Of a stretch of DNA of 18,296 nt, positions 1 through 6,289 are shown in pieces (within the stretch, counting starts at the first letter, position 1; the number at the start of each line of letters is the position of its first letter). The notes under the pieces are model-generated. The model did not search any database. It was not told the origin of the DNA and worked only from the letters and a program-made list of their open reading frames with translations. Origin of the DNA: CAYMLL01 sp964390645 (GTDB lineage Bacteria > Planctomycetota > UBA8108); assembly GCA_964390645.1 (NCBI GenBank), contig CAYMLL010000148.1:1-18296 (forward strand), written 5' to 3'. The position numbers and the translations under genes are program-made.

Positions 1-593
1 CTCCCGTCTCCGCCTGTGCCGTGCTGAAACTCGAGCGGTCGCATCATCGGATTCGCAATCGGGTTCGACTGCGCCTTGAGATAGACAGCCTCCTCATCGA
101 GATCGATCACCGTCTCGTCCGGAACAGACTCCTCGGCTTCGTCTCCTCGACCCTCGAGGCCCGGGGACGTCTTCGACGGAATGAAGCCGGGCTCGAACTG
201 CTCCGCGAATCTCCGCCAGGCGTGTGTCCTGGGATCGAAGCTCGCCGTCTGCGAGCCACACGCTTCTGTCACCGACTGGGAATAGTCGGACGGCAGCGTC
301 CGCGCGAGCACAGCGTCGAGCCGGCTCAAAGCCGGCCCGGGGCCCACGAACCGTACGAGCTTGGAGCGCGCCAATGTGCAAAGGAACTCCGTCAGGTCAC
401 GCAGGCTCGCACCATCGATGTAGGACAGATCCCGGAAGTCGACAACCAGACGGAAAGCACCGGTGCGCTCGAGCTGCTCCGAAACCGTACCGAGCACTCC
501 GGTGGCTTCGTCGAGCGGCGAGACAAGGGAATCTGCCTCGCCCTCGAGTCGCACCACGAGGGTGTCATCGATCGATCGAAGAATCGCTCGCAT
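1..593 (-). CDS. STAS-domain protein (anti-sigma-factor-antagonist-like), 3' end beyond window
   Basis: Reading from an ATG at 593 toward the left edge gives 197 codons without a stop, so the gene is partial at its C-terminus. Residues 1-105 look like a STAS domain: an early hydrophobic strand (LVVRLEGEAD), then FRLVVDFRDLSYIDGASLRDL at about 47-67, which matches the usual strand-loop-helix around the phosphorylatable Ser, then a strand KLVRFVG. STAS proteins bind anti-sigma kinases or act as scaffolds in partner switching in the cytoplasm. After the domain comes an acidic, Pro/Ser-rich tail without recognisable folds. Where SpoIIAA-type proteins have D-S-S, this one has D60-G-A-S63, so the classic phosphoserine position is not kept. 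The start is uncertain because the frame stays open upstream of 593 and only a weak GAGG lies 12 nt before the ATG. A -10-like TATACT at 715-720 could drive it. Family call fairly sure; role unknown. Confidence 0.72.
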   Translation of the reverse strand, partial: MRAILRSIDDTLVVRLEGEADSLVSPLDEATGVLGTVSEQLERTGAFRLVVDFRDLSYIDGASLRDLTEFLCTLARSKLVRFVGPGPALSRLDAVLARTLPSDYSQSVTEACGSQTASFDPRTHAWRRFAEQFEPGFIPSKTSPGLEGRGDEAEESVPDETVIDLDEEAVYLKAQSNPIANPMMRPLEFQHGTGGDG

Positions 594-1080
594 CCCGCGT
601 CGGGACCTCGCTCTGGAGAACGGGATCAGCGCGAGCCGCCTGAGCGCGACACGCGGTCGAGGCCGGCGACCCCTGCCGGACCTGACGAGCCGGATCTCCC
701 GACCGACTCAGGGGAGTATAGCATCGCCGCGAACGCGCGACGAAGCCGACGACCGCGGCCGGACCTTATCAGCCCGACGAAGGACTCGATGCGGTGCGAG
801 CCTGTCCGAGGTACTCGCTCAGCAGCCTCTTGTCTCGAGTTTCGCCATCGAGCGTCGAGCCCGGGCGAAGCTCGGTCGTGGAGATCGAGGCGCGCGTGAC
901 GGTCGAGATGTGGGGCATCGAGGCCGTTCTCGCGACGATGAGGTCGGCGACGGAGCTGCTCCGCGAAGCATCTGCCGGGAGTTCATCGAAGTCCTTACCG
1001 GGCCGTCAGGCGTGCAAGAACTCCCGAGCACTCCCCAGCGCGTCGATCGAGACAGACCAGGGCGACGGCGAAAATCCAGC
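594..1080. other. 487-bp stretch without a confidently supported gene
   Basis: This lies between the lipoprotein gene and the STAS gene, both on the minus strand. Two short overlapping reading frames compete. One is on the minus strand, ATG 918 to stop 769 (49 aa), and its frame stays open further upstream to about 984. The other is on the plus strand, GTG 794 to stop 1153 (119 aa), and overlaps the end of the lipoprotein gene. Both show similarly high third-position GC (near 79% by hand count), neither has a good ribosome binding site, and neither resembles a family I know. I therefore call neither. A -10-like element for the STAS gene lies at 715-720. Confidence 0.4.
715..720 (-). promoter_or_regulatory. 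Possible -10 element (TATACT) for the STAS gene
   Basis: The minus strand reads TATACT, five of six matches to TATAAT, in a GC-rich setting. The hexamer 17 nt upstream (TCGTCG) matches TTGACA at only three positions, so the -35 is weak. Transcription would start near 708 and give a leader of about 115 nt. Confidence 0.3.
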
Positions 1081-2484
1081 TTATCGGTCGTCGACTCTCG
1101 TCGACTCCTGTCGCCGCAGCCAGAAGTCGAGCTCCCGCGCCGAGGACTCGTAGGGATCAGGAAGCTCACGCGTCTCCTCGTCAGCGGTCCAGAACGGACA
1201 GACCTCGAGCACGAGCTCCTCGTACGAGAGCCCCGACAGCACCCGGAGATTCACCAGCGCCCAATCAACGATGAGGCCCGAATCGACCGTGTCGACGTAC
1301 TGACGACGACGACGAACGATCTCGTAAACAGCGCGGGTCGCCCCCTCATCCTCTTCAAAGATCATCGCATTGGCCGCCGCGAGCGCAAGAGCGGCAGAGC
1401 TTCCCGCGATCGTCGCACGCAGTCGCGTCCGCGCCCACGCTCCGGACCTGCGCAACGCCAGCCTCATGAGCTCGAGACGGATATCGGAAGCCGCCTTCTT
1501 CCATACGTCCTCGACGGCGTCGGGGAGCCGGTCGCCCTCCCGAAGCTCGAGCTCGAAGAGAATACCGAGCCACCGGTCGTCTTCGTCCGCGGGGTCGACA
1601 TCCTCGAGAAAGGCGAAAAATGCCTCCCAGGATCGGACCGCGCCATACCGCGACCGCTCGTTCTCTGCATCCGCGCGCGGCACCGCGAAGAAGCCGTCAG
1701 GCAACTCGACGGCGTCCGCCTCGACGACGACGTGACGCTCCTCGACGTAGCTCTTCTCGCTGCCGAGCATTCGCAGTCGAAAACGCAGCGGCAGGCCTCG
1801 AATCGCCTGCGCGACATAGTACGCCTCTTCCCGCGTCGTCTCGCAGATGCTCAGCACGAGGTGCTCAGCGATCCACGGCTGCGGAAACCGTGTGTGGTCG
1901 CGATCCTCAACTGTCAGCTGCCAGAGGTAACCAGGCTTCACGGCAACCCGGGCGCGAAGAAGAAGATCCGCACCCGGCTCCTCGATCTCGACCTGTCCAT
2001 CGCCCCGGTAGAAGCTAGCATGCCGCAGGCGTCGCACCGAGTCATCGCGCACGAACTCGTCGACGTACTCGAGCAGAGCAACACGACGGCGCGACTCGAT
2101 CTCATGCTCGTACTGAACCAGCAGTTGACGGTGAAACGACTCCCCTTCGTCCGCGCGCCAGATCTCGCCACGCCCGAAGTCGTAGATCCAGCGAACCCGA
2201 CGACGCTTCACCTCGACACGGCGCTCACCTTCGCCGGGAGGCTCGGCGATCGTCGTGTCGACCCGCAAGACCTGCGGCGACACGAAAAGACTCTGCCGGG
2301 CACCGAGGAGAAAGCGCTCCTTCGGACGTCGAGACAGCCGACTGATACCCGATTCGTCGACGGTGTGCTCGATGAGCTTCGTCTCGATCTCGAATCGTCG
2401 AAACGGCGACGTCGGTGCGAGACATCCGACGAAGGCGAGAAGCGGGACGGAGATGGCAACAGCGCGAGAGCTCGATGTGGTCAT
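1081..2484 (-). CDS. Putative lipoprotein of unknown function (467 aa)
   Basis: I do not recognise a family. The start is set at the ATG at 2484, because the longer frame begins at a TTG and adds 27 residues before a clear export signal. From the ATG the protein has a short polar/basic n-region, a hydrophobic stretch (AVAISVPLLAFVG) and Cys21, which fits a lipobox (FVGC) only loosely. The mature part is rich in Arg and Glu. It mixes strand-like segments in the first half with Ala/Arg-rich helical segments near residues 340-420, and it carries no obvious catalytic motif or internal repeat. The next minus-strand gene is the STAS protein, 487 bp further on. Upstream it is divergent from the DUF2225 gene. 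No convincing Shine-Dalgarno sequence is seen. The coding call rests on length and clean composition; lipidation is an inference. Confidence 0.6.
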   Translation of the reverse strand: MTTSSSRAVAISVPLLAFVGCLAPTSPFRRFEIETKLIEHTVDESGISRLSRRPKERFLLGARQSLFVSPQVLRVDTTIAEPPGEGERRVEVKRRRVRWIYDFGRGEIWRADEGESFHRQLLVQYEHEIESRRRVALLEYVDEFVRDDSVRRLRHASFYRGDGQVEIEEPGADLLLRARVAVKPGYLWQLTVEDRDHTRFPQPWIAEHLVLSICETTREEAYYVAQAIRGLPLRFRLRMLGSEKSYVEERHVVVEADAVELPDGFFAVPRADAENERSRYGAVRSWEAFFAFLEDVDPADEDDRWLGILFELELREGDRLPDAVEDVWKKAASDIRLELMRLALRRSGAWARTRLRATIAGSSAALALAAANAMIFEEDEGATRAVYEIVRRRRQYVDTVDSGLIVDWALVNLRVLSGLSYEELVLEVCPFWTADEETRELPDPYESSARELDFWLRRQESTRVDDR

Positions 2485-2821
2485 CGATCGACTGGGCGGA
2501 TTCCCGTTGCAACCGGTTGAGGCGATCCACACGTCCAGGGAGGGAGCATACTCGAACACGCACAATGGCGGTGAAGGAATAGCTCAACACGAGGGTCCCG
2601 ACACTACCTTCGCGTCAAATGGCGTGACGGGACGAACGGACCGCGTATTCGCCCCGATCTTCTCCCTGCATGGATGAATTTGCCCGGGACGCTCCACCAG
2701 CAGGTGATATAATCGGCCCGGTTTGAAACAATCCAGGTGGCTTGCCGGTCTGCAGACACGTGTGTCGTTGGCAGGGCGGCTGACCCACACGAGGACAAGT
2801 TTCCACAGGGAATCAGACCGA
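2485..2821. other. Divergent intergenic region between lipoprotein and DUF2225 genes
   Basis: This 337-bp region must hold promoters for both flanking genes. On the plus strand an extended -10 (TGATATAAT) lies at 2705-2713. On the minus strand a weak TATGCT at 2545-2550 could serve the lipoprotein gene, but no matching -35 is seen. No small gene is supported here. Confidence 0.5.
2705..2713 (+). promoter_or_regulatory. Extended -10 promoter (TGATATAAT) for the DUF2225 gene
   Basis: The site contains a perfect TATAAT (2708-2713) preceded by TG one base upstream, the extended -10 form that tolerates a poor -35. No good -35 sits at 17 nt. A short dyad CACC-AGCA-GGTG (2695-2706) overlaps its upstream edge and could be an operator. 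Transcription would begin near 2720. This argues against a gene start at TTG 2723 and for ATG 2822. Confidence 0.5.
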
Positions 2822-3775
2822 ATGCTGGTGTGGTCCACCATCGAAGTCGGCTGCCCCATGTGCGGTCAGCGCCTGCGCGTCCGCGAGTTGGGCGGCGGCT
2901 TTATCACCGGCCAGGATAGCGACCTGCTCATGCGCATGCAGGGCAAGCACGTCATCCAGGCGGAAATCAACACATGCTCCGCGTGTCGGTACTCCGGCTT
3001 CGCGTTCGACTTCCTCGAGCGTAAGATCTCCGATCCGATGGTCGAGCGCTACTTCCGCGAGTTCGTGGAGAAGCTCGAGCCGGAGTCGCAGGACCTCGAC
3101 TCGAACGCCGAGCCCGCCAGGACACCGCTGCCTCACCTGCAATACTACTGGTCCGCGCAGCTCGCGCCACTGCTCGGGTTGACGCCGAAGGAGATCGGTA
3201 CGCGGATGCTGCGCGCCTACTGGTGCCTGCGTCTCGAGCCATCGTCGCGTCTCCCGAACGACCAGCTCGACCAGCTCGACCAGCTCTATCTCCGTCAATC
3301 GATCGCCTATCTCCGCAAGGCGCTGCGTCACGAAAAGGACCCCACCCTGGTCTACCTCGTCGCCGAGCTGTGCCGCAGAAACGGCAGCTTCGTACGCTCG
3401 AAGAACTACTTCGATCGCCTCCTGGACTCGGTCACCCACACCTCGCAGGCACGACCGGCGACGGGCGGGAATTGCCACGAGTACCTCATCCGAGCCGCCG
3501 NNNNNNNNNNGTCTTATCCCCCCCCTACCCCCCCCCCCCCCGCCGAGCCGCTCCCCGGGGGGGCGCGACGCGAGGACTCGACGGCGAAGACCATGGAAGA
3601 GCTCCTCTACCCGGTATCCGAGGGTAGAGCCGGCAAGGGTAGAGCCGCCGAGGGTAGAGCCGCCGAAGGCACGGCCCCGGAAACATCCGACGACGACTCA
3701 CCGGGTCGAGCGGGTACGAAAAAGAACGAGACGCCCAAGACCGACAAGAGCCGCAAGTCCGACGGCAGCCAGTAG
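2822..3775 (+). CDS. DUF2225-type zinc-ribbon/TPR protein, interrupted by assembly gap
   Basis: The N-terminus has two CxxC pairs, C11-P-M-C14 and C52-S-A-C55, spaced as in DUF2225 proteins, whose function is unknown. An amphipathic helical part with a TPR-like segment (about 158-203) follows, as in that family. ATG 2822 is chosen because the longer frame starts at a TTG almost on top of the predicted transcription start. GGG 11 nt before the ATG is only a weak ribosome binding site. Residues 1-226 are reliable. Then ten Ns and a poly-C run (3501-3541) break the sequence, so frame and length across the gap cannot be trusted. The nominal frame continues into a hydrophilic tail with EGRAG/KGRAA/EGRAA repeats and a Lys/Asp/Ser-rich end, stopping at TAG 3773-3775. 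The tail looks plausible as a disordered C-terminus but could be out of frame. Confidence 0.72.
   Translation: MLVWSTIEVGCPMCGQRLRVRELGGGFITGQDSDLLMRMQGKHVIQAEINTCSACRYSGFAFDFLERKISDPMVERYFREFVEKLEPESQDLDSNAEPARTPLPHLQYYWSAQLAPLLGLTPKEIGTRMLRAYWCLRLEPSSRLPNDQLDQLDQLYLRQSIAYLRKALRHEKDPTLVYLVAELCRRNGSFVRSKNYFDRLLDSVTHTSQARPATGGNCHEYLIRAAXXXXSYPPPTPPPPAEPLPGGARREDSTAKTMEELLYPVSEGRAGKGRAAEGRAAEGTAPETSDDDSPGRAGTKKNETPKTDKSRKSDGSQ
3501..3541. other. Assembly gap (10 N) with adjoining poly-C tract
   Basis: Ten Ns at 3501-3510 are followed by GTCTTAT and then almost pure C with a single TA interruption. The fixed N count suggests a placeholder gap. The poly-C (poly-G on the other strand) resembles low-signal read ends rather than genomic sequence. 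Anything spanning this point is uncertain. Confidence 0.85.
3620..3664 (+). repeat. Three tandem 15-bp repeats in the DUF2225 tail
   Basis: Three copies of (G/A)AGGGTAGAGCCG(G/C)C lie head to tail, differing at the first base and near the end, with a decayed fourth copy after. In frame they encode EGRAG, KGRAA and EGRAA. Because the unit is a multiple of three, copy number can vary without a frameshift. Confidence 0.8.
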
Positions 3776-3812
3776 ATCGACGGCAGCCTGAGGGGGCGCA
3801 CGACAGTCCTCC

Positions 3813-3860
3813 CCCCGGATCGCAGGAACCCCGGATCGCAGGAACCCCGGATCGCAGGAA
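3813..3860. repeat. Three perfect tandem 16-bp repeats
   Basis: The unit CCCCGGATCGCAGGAA occurs three times without a mismatch, followed by a partial CCC. It lies in the 123-bp gap between two convergent genes (stops at 3775 and 3899). A 16-bp unit is not a multiple of three, which fits a non-coding location. No function is evident; slippage or a protein-binding array are both possible. Confidence 0.85.
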
Positions 3861-3898
3861 CCCGGGTGAAGCGTGCGCGGCTGGGGCCCCCGGGGACC

Positions 3899-4216
3899 TT
3901 ACCTCTTCGACAGCTTCTTGACCTCCTGGCGGACGTCCTGGAGAAAGCTGACGAAGGCATTCGACGCGCGATCCCCACCGCCATGCTTCGGCTTGTTGCG
4001 CGTGTTCGACTCCACCCACAAGTGCTCCTTGTGGGACCATTTCGACGCGATATCCTCGACACGCGCCGAAAGCGCACCGCTGGCGTCGATCCACTTGAGC
4101 AGATTCGGCGCGTCGGACTTTCCTCCGAACTCGCCGATATCCTCGGCGAACTCCTTGCCAGTCTCCTCGTAGAAGCTACTGGCCTCTTTCTTGATCCGCG
4201 TCTTGTAGTCGCTCAT
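3899..4216 (-). CDS. Small charged hypothetical protein (105 aa)
   Basis: This is a compact reading frame with a strong ribosome binding site: GGAGGAG, then 9 nt, then ATG at 4216. The protein is highly hydrophilic, mostly helix-forming (Lys/Glu-rich at both ends), and lacks Cys, a signal peptide or membrane segments, so it is probably cytoplasmic. It opens MSDYKTRIKKEASSFYEETG and ends EVKKLSKR. I do not recognise a family. It converges on the DUF2225 gene and is divergent from the SDR-PTPS operon. An 11-bp palindrome (CCTCCTGGAGG on the minus strand) overlaps the ribosome binding site. Clean start signals and even composition make it very likely a real gene; its role is unknown. Confidence 0.75.
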   Translation of the reverse strand: MSDYKTRIKKEASSFYEETGKEFAEDIGEFGGKSDAPNLLKWIDASGALSARVEDIASKWSHKEHLWVESNTRNKPKHGGGDRASNAFVSFLQDVRQEVKKLSKR

Positions 4217-4550
4217 GGCGATCGACTCCTCCAGGAGGCTGTTTCAGAACCCCATCCGGGTCTCGACCGGCTACGGCGGCGCGAATGCTCCATCGGGCCT
4301 CCTCGACGATCGATTCGGTAAGATCGACTCATCGGCCCGCCTCGACCCGCCTCGAGCCGACGGAGCGGATCTCGAAGCAGCCTCCAAAGCAGGCTTCTCG
4401 CCACCCGCCCCCGGTCACCCGGAGGAGCAGCATCTTACGAACTGAGGACAGCGGAGACAACCGTGGAGGAGGAGGCAAGGTACGCGCGGACGATCTTCGC
4501 GCGGTTGCATCGATCCTCTTCTCGTCTTATGGTGCTGCTCATCCGGCTCG
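4217..4550. other. Divergent intergenic region upstream of the SDR operon
   Basis: This holds 334 bp between the small hypothetical gene (minus) and the SDR gene (plus). The plus-strand promoter at 4505-4533 is the only clear signal. No convincing promoter was seen for the minus-strand gene. Short frames here are Arg/Ser-rich and look like antisense noise. Confidence 0.5.
4505..4533 (+). promoter_or_regulatory. Putative sigma-70 promoter of the SDR-PTPS operon
   Basis: TTGCAT (4505-4510), a 17-nt spacer and TATGGT (4528-4533) each match the consensus at four of six positions with ideal spacing. Transcription would start near 4540, only about ten bases before the ATG at 4551. That would make the first message almost leaderless and fits the absence of a Shine-Dalgarno sequence there. 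Confidence 0.42.
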
Positions 4551-5378
4551 ATGGCAGTCTCGAACACGACGATGGTAGCCTCCGACGCGAGAATTGATTC
4601 CCACCGCAGCGGCACGCATTCGCGACGCTTCGATGGTCGCGTTGCGCTCGTCACCGGCGCCGGCTCCGGAATCGGCCGCGCTGTGGCACGTCGTCTCCTC
4701 GGTGAAGGAGGCCACGTCGCTCTCTTCGGCCGCACGGCGTCGAAGCTCGAGAGCGTCGCAGTCGAGATGTCTCCCGAACAGACTCTCGTCATCGAAGGGC
4801 GACACGAAGTCCGCGACGACGTGACCCGTGCGATCCAGAACGTCGAGAAACGGTGGGGAAGGCTCGACATCCTGGTCAACAACGCCGGCACCTACACGAC
4901 GGGAACCGTTTCCGAGACCGACGACAGCACTTGGAGCGAGTCTCTCGCGACGAACGTCACCGGACCGTTCCTGATGACACGCGAGGCCTTGCCGCTCCTG
5001 CGAGTCGCACGTGGGGTCATCGTCAACAACGCAACGACGCTTGCCCTCAAACCGATTCCCGGCGCCGCTGCCTACGCCATCGCGAAGGCAGCTCTCGTGA
5101 TGCTGACGCGCGTGACGGCGCTCGAGGAAGCCGCGAACGGGGTGCGGGCCCTGGCCGTCTGCCCTGGCGTCGTCGACACGCCGATCCACTCGACCAGGCC
5201 CGGCTCCGATCCGGCCAACCCTCGGGCCTTCCTCGAGCAGGCAGCTGCTTTCCATCCGATAGGACGTGTCGGCACGCCCGACGAGGTCGCGGCACTCGTT
5301 CTGTTTTTCGCATCCGACGAGTCCGCATGGTCAACAGGCTCGATCGTCACCATCGATGGAGGGATCTCGCTGGCATGA
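4551..5378 (+). CDS. Short-chain dehydrogenase/reductase (SDR), possibly pterin-related
   Basis: This 275-aa classical SDR is an NAD(P)-dependent oxidoreductase. The cofactor glycine motif TGAGSGIG is at 35-42, NNAG at 110-113, the structural Asn at 135, the catalytic YxxxK at Y175/K179, and PG at 205-206. The residue 13 before Tyr, normally the catalytic Ser, is Thr162 (NNATT context). The hydroxyl is kept, but the substitution is unusual. About 27 residues precede the Rossmann fold, so ATG 4572 (residue 8) is an alternative start. The last codons overlap the next gene by ATGA (start 5375, stop 5376-5378), implying translational coupling with two PTPS-family genes. Sepiapterin reductase, which follows PTPS in tetrahydrobiopterin synthesis, is also an SDR. 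The context therefore suggests pterin reduction, but sequence alone does not set the substrate. Confidence 0.85.
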   Translation: MAVSNTTMVASDARIDSHRSGTHSRRFDGRVALVTGAGSGIGRAVARRLLGEGGHVALFGRTASKLESVAVEMSPEQTLVIEGRHEVRDDVTRAIQNVEKRWGRLDILVNNAGTYTTGTVSETDDSTWSESLATNVTGPFLMTREALPLLRVARGVIVNNATTLALKPIPGAAAYAIAKAALVMLTRVTALEEAANGVRALAVCPGVVDTPIHSTRPGSDPANPRAFLEQAAAFHPIGRVGTPDEVAALVLFFASDESAWSTGSIVTIDGGISLA

Positions 5379-5809
5379 GCCCGGCGCGACGTGTCGACAT
5401 CACTCGAAAGGTCCGGTTCTCGGCCGCACATCGCTACCACCGCGATGAGTGGAGCGATGAGAAGAACCGTGCCGTCTTCGGCCCCTGCAACAATCCCTTC
5501 GGACACGGACACAACTACGAACTCGAGGTGACTCTCACCGGCCCTCTCGACCCCCGCACAGGCATGGTGATCAATCTTCGCGAGGTTGACTCCATCCTGC
5601 ACAAGGAGATCGTCGCACGCTTCGACCACCGGCACATCAACCACGAGGTCGAGGGTTTCGAGGATCTGGTGCCGACCACGGAAAACATCGTCCTGCACAT
5701 CTGGGACCGTCTCGAGCCCGTGTTCACGGATCGCGACGTGACACTGCGACGCGTACGCGTCTACGAGGACCCTTCTCTCTGGGCCGAGCACAGGGGGCCG
5801 GATGGATGA
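5375..5809 (+). CDS. 6-pyruvoyl-tetrahydropterin synthase/QueD family protein, copy 1
   Basis: This is a 144-aa member of the PTPS fold family, which converts 7,8-dihydroneopterin triphosphate to 6-pyruvoyl-tetrahydropterin (BH4 route) or 6-carboxy-tetrahydropterin (queuosine route). The zinc ligands H19 (SAAHR), H44 and H46 (GHGHNY) are present. So are the catalytic Cys38 (GPCNNPFGHGH), the Asp84-His85 pair (FDHRHIN), the TTEN motif at 101-104, and the pterin-anchoring Glu131 (RVYED). The Cys lies six residues before the first His of HGH, as in the animal PTPS. E. coli QueD has a shorter C-x3-HGH spacing. This favours a true PTPS over QueD but does not prove it. The start at 5375 overlaps the SDR stop, and the stop at 5807-5809 overlaps the next start. 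Both are ATGA junctions, so the three proteins are probably made together. Confidence 0.88.
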   Translation: MSPARRVDITRKVRFSAAHRYHRDEWSDEKNRAVFGPCNNPFGHGHNYELEVTLTGPLDPRTGMVINLREVDSILHKEIVARFDHRHINHEVEGFEDLVPTTENIVLHIWDRLEPVFTDRDVTLRRVRVYEDPSLWAEHRGPDG

Positions 5810-6246
5810 GGACCGTCGACATAACACGCCTCTACCGATTCAACGCCGGCCACCGGCTCTTCCATCCCGACGAGGACGACGCCTGGAACCGGCGCGTGTT
5901 CGGCAAGTGCAGCTACGAGAGCGGCCACGGCCACAACTACGGCCTCGAGGTCACACTACGGGGTACGCCGGATCCACAAACCGGAATGGTAATCCCGATC
6001 GAACGGCTCGACGCGATCGTCGAGGAGCACGTGATCGAGCCGATCGACCACCGCAATCTCAACGCTGTGCTCGAACTCGTCGACGGCCCGGCCCCGACGA
6101 CCGAGGTGCTGATTCTCGAGCTCTGGCGAAGGCTCGCCCGCAAGATCCCGCCGCCCGCGCGTCTCGAGAAGCTCCGCGTGACCGAAACGGAGAAGAACAG
6201 CTTCGAGCTCGAGGCTGCACACCTGCTTCGTGGTGAGGCGCCGTGA
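5806..6246 (+). CDS. 6-pyruvoyl-tetrahydropterin synthase/QueD family protein, copy 2
   Basis: This 146-aa paralogue of the preceding gene starts inside that gene's stop codon (ATG 5806-5808). All family residues are kept: zinc ligands H16, H41 and H43, Cys35 (GKCSYESGHGH), Asp81-His82 (IDHRNLN), PTTE at 97-100 and Glu127 (RVTET). It has the same Cys-to-His spacing as copy 1 but diverges elsewhere, particularly in the C-terminal half. Both copies therefore look catalytically competent, and neither is a decayed remnant. They may act on different pterins, form a mixed oligomer (PTPS is a hexamer in known cases), or serve two pathways. The gene converges on the LOG-family gene with 37 bp between stop codons. 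Confidence 0.88.
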   Translation: MRTVDITRLYRFNAGHRLFHPDEDDAWNRRVFGKCSYESGHGHNYGLEVTLRGTPDPQTGMVIPIERLDAIVEEHVIEPIDHRNLNAVLELVDGPAPTTEVLILELWRRLARKIPPPARLEKLRVTETEKNSFELEAAHLLRGEAP

Positions 6247-6289
6247 CGGGAGGAGGAGAGACGTCCGGTACAGCCCGGCCTTCTCACGG
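6241..6289. terminator. Possible bidirectional terminator over the two convergent stop codons
   Basis: CCGTGA (6241-6246, containing the PTPS stop) and TCACGG (6284-6289, containing the LOG-gene stop on the other strand) are perfect inverted repeats. An inner CGGG/CCCG pair lies at 6247-6250 and 6273-6276. There is no T-run, so it is a weak call for an intrinsic terminator. Confidence 0.3.

Noticed and set aside
463..2520. 685-aa plus-strand open frame
   Set aside because: It is the complement of the lipoprotein gene and part of the STAS gene. It is Arg/Asp-rich, has no family signal, and the minus-strand proteins have far better composition and start signals.
3813..3860. Three 16-bp repeats considered as a CRISPR array
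   Set aside because: The copies are directly adjacent with no unique spacers, and no cas gene is in the window.
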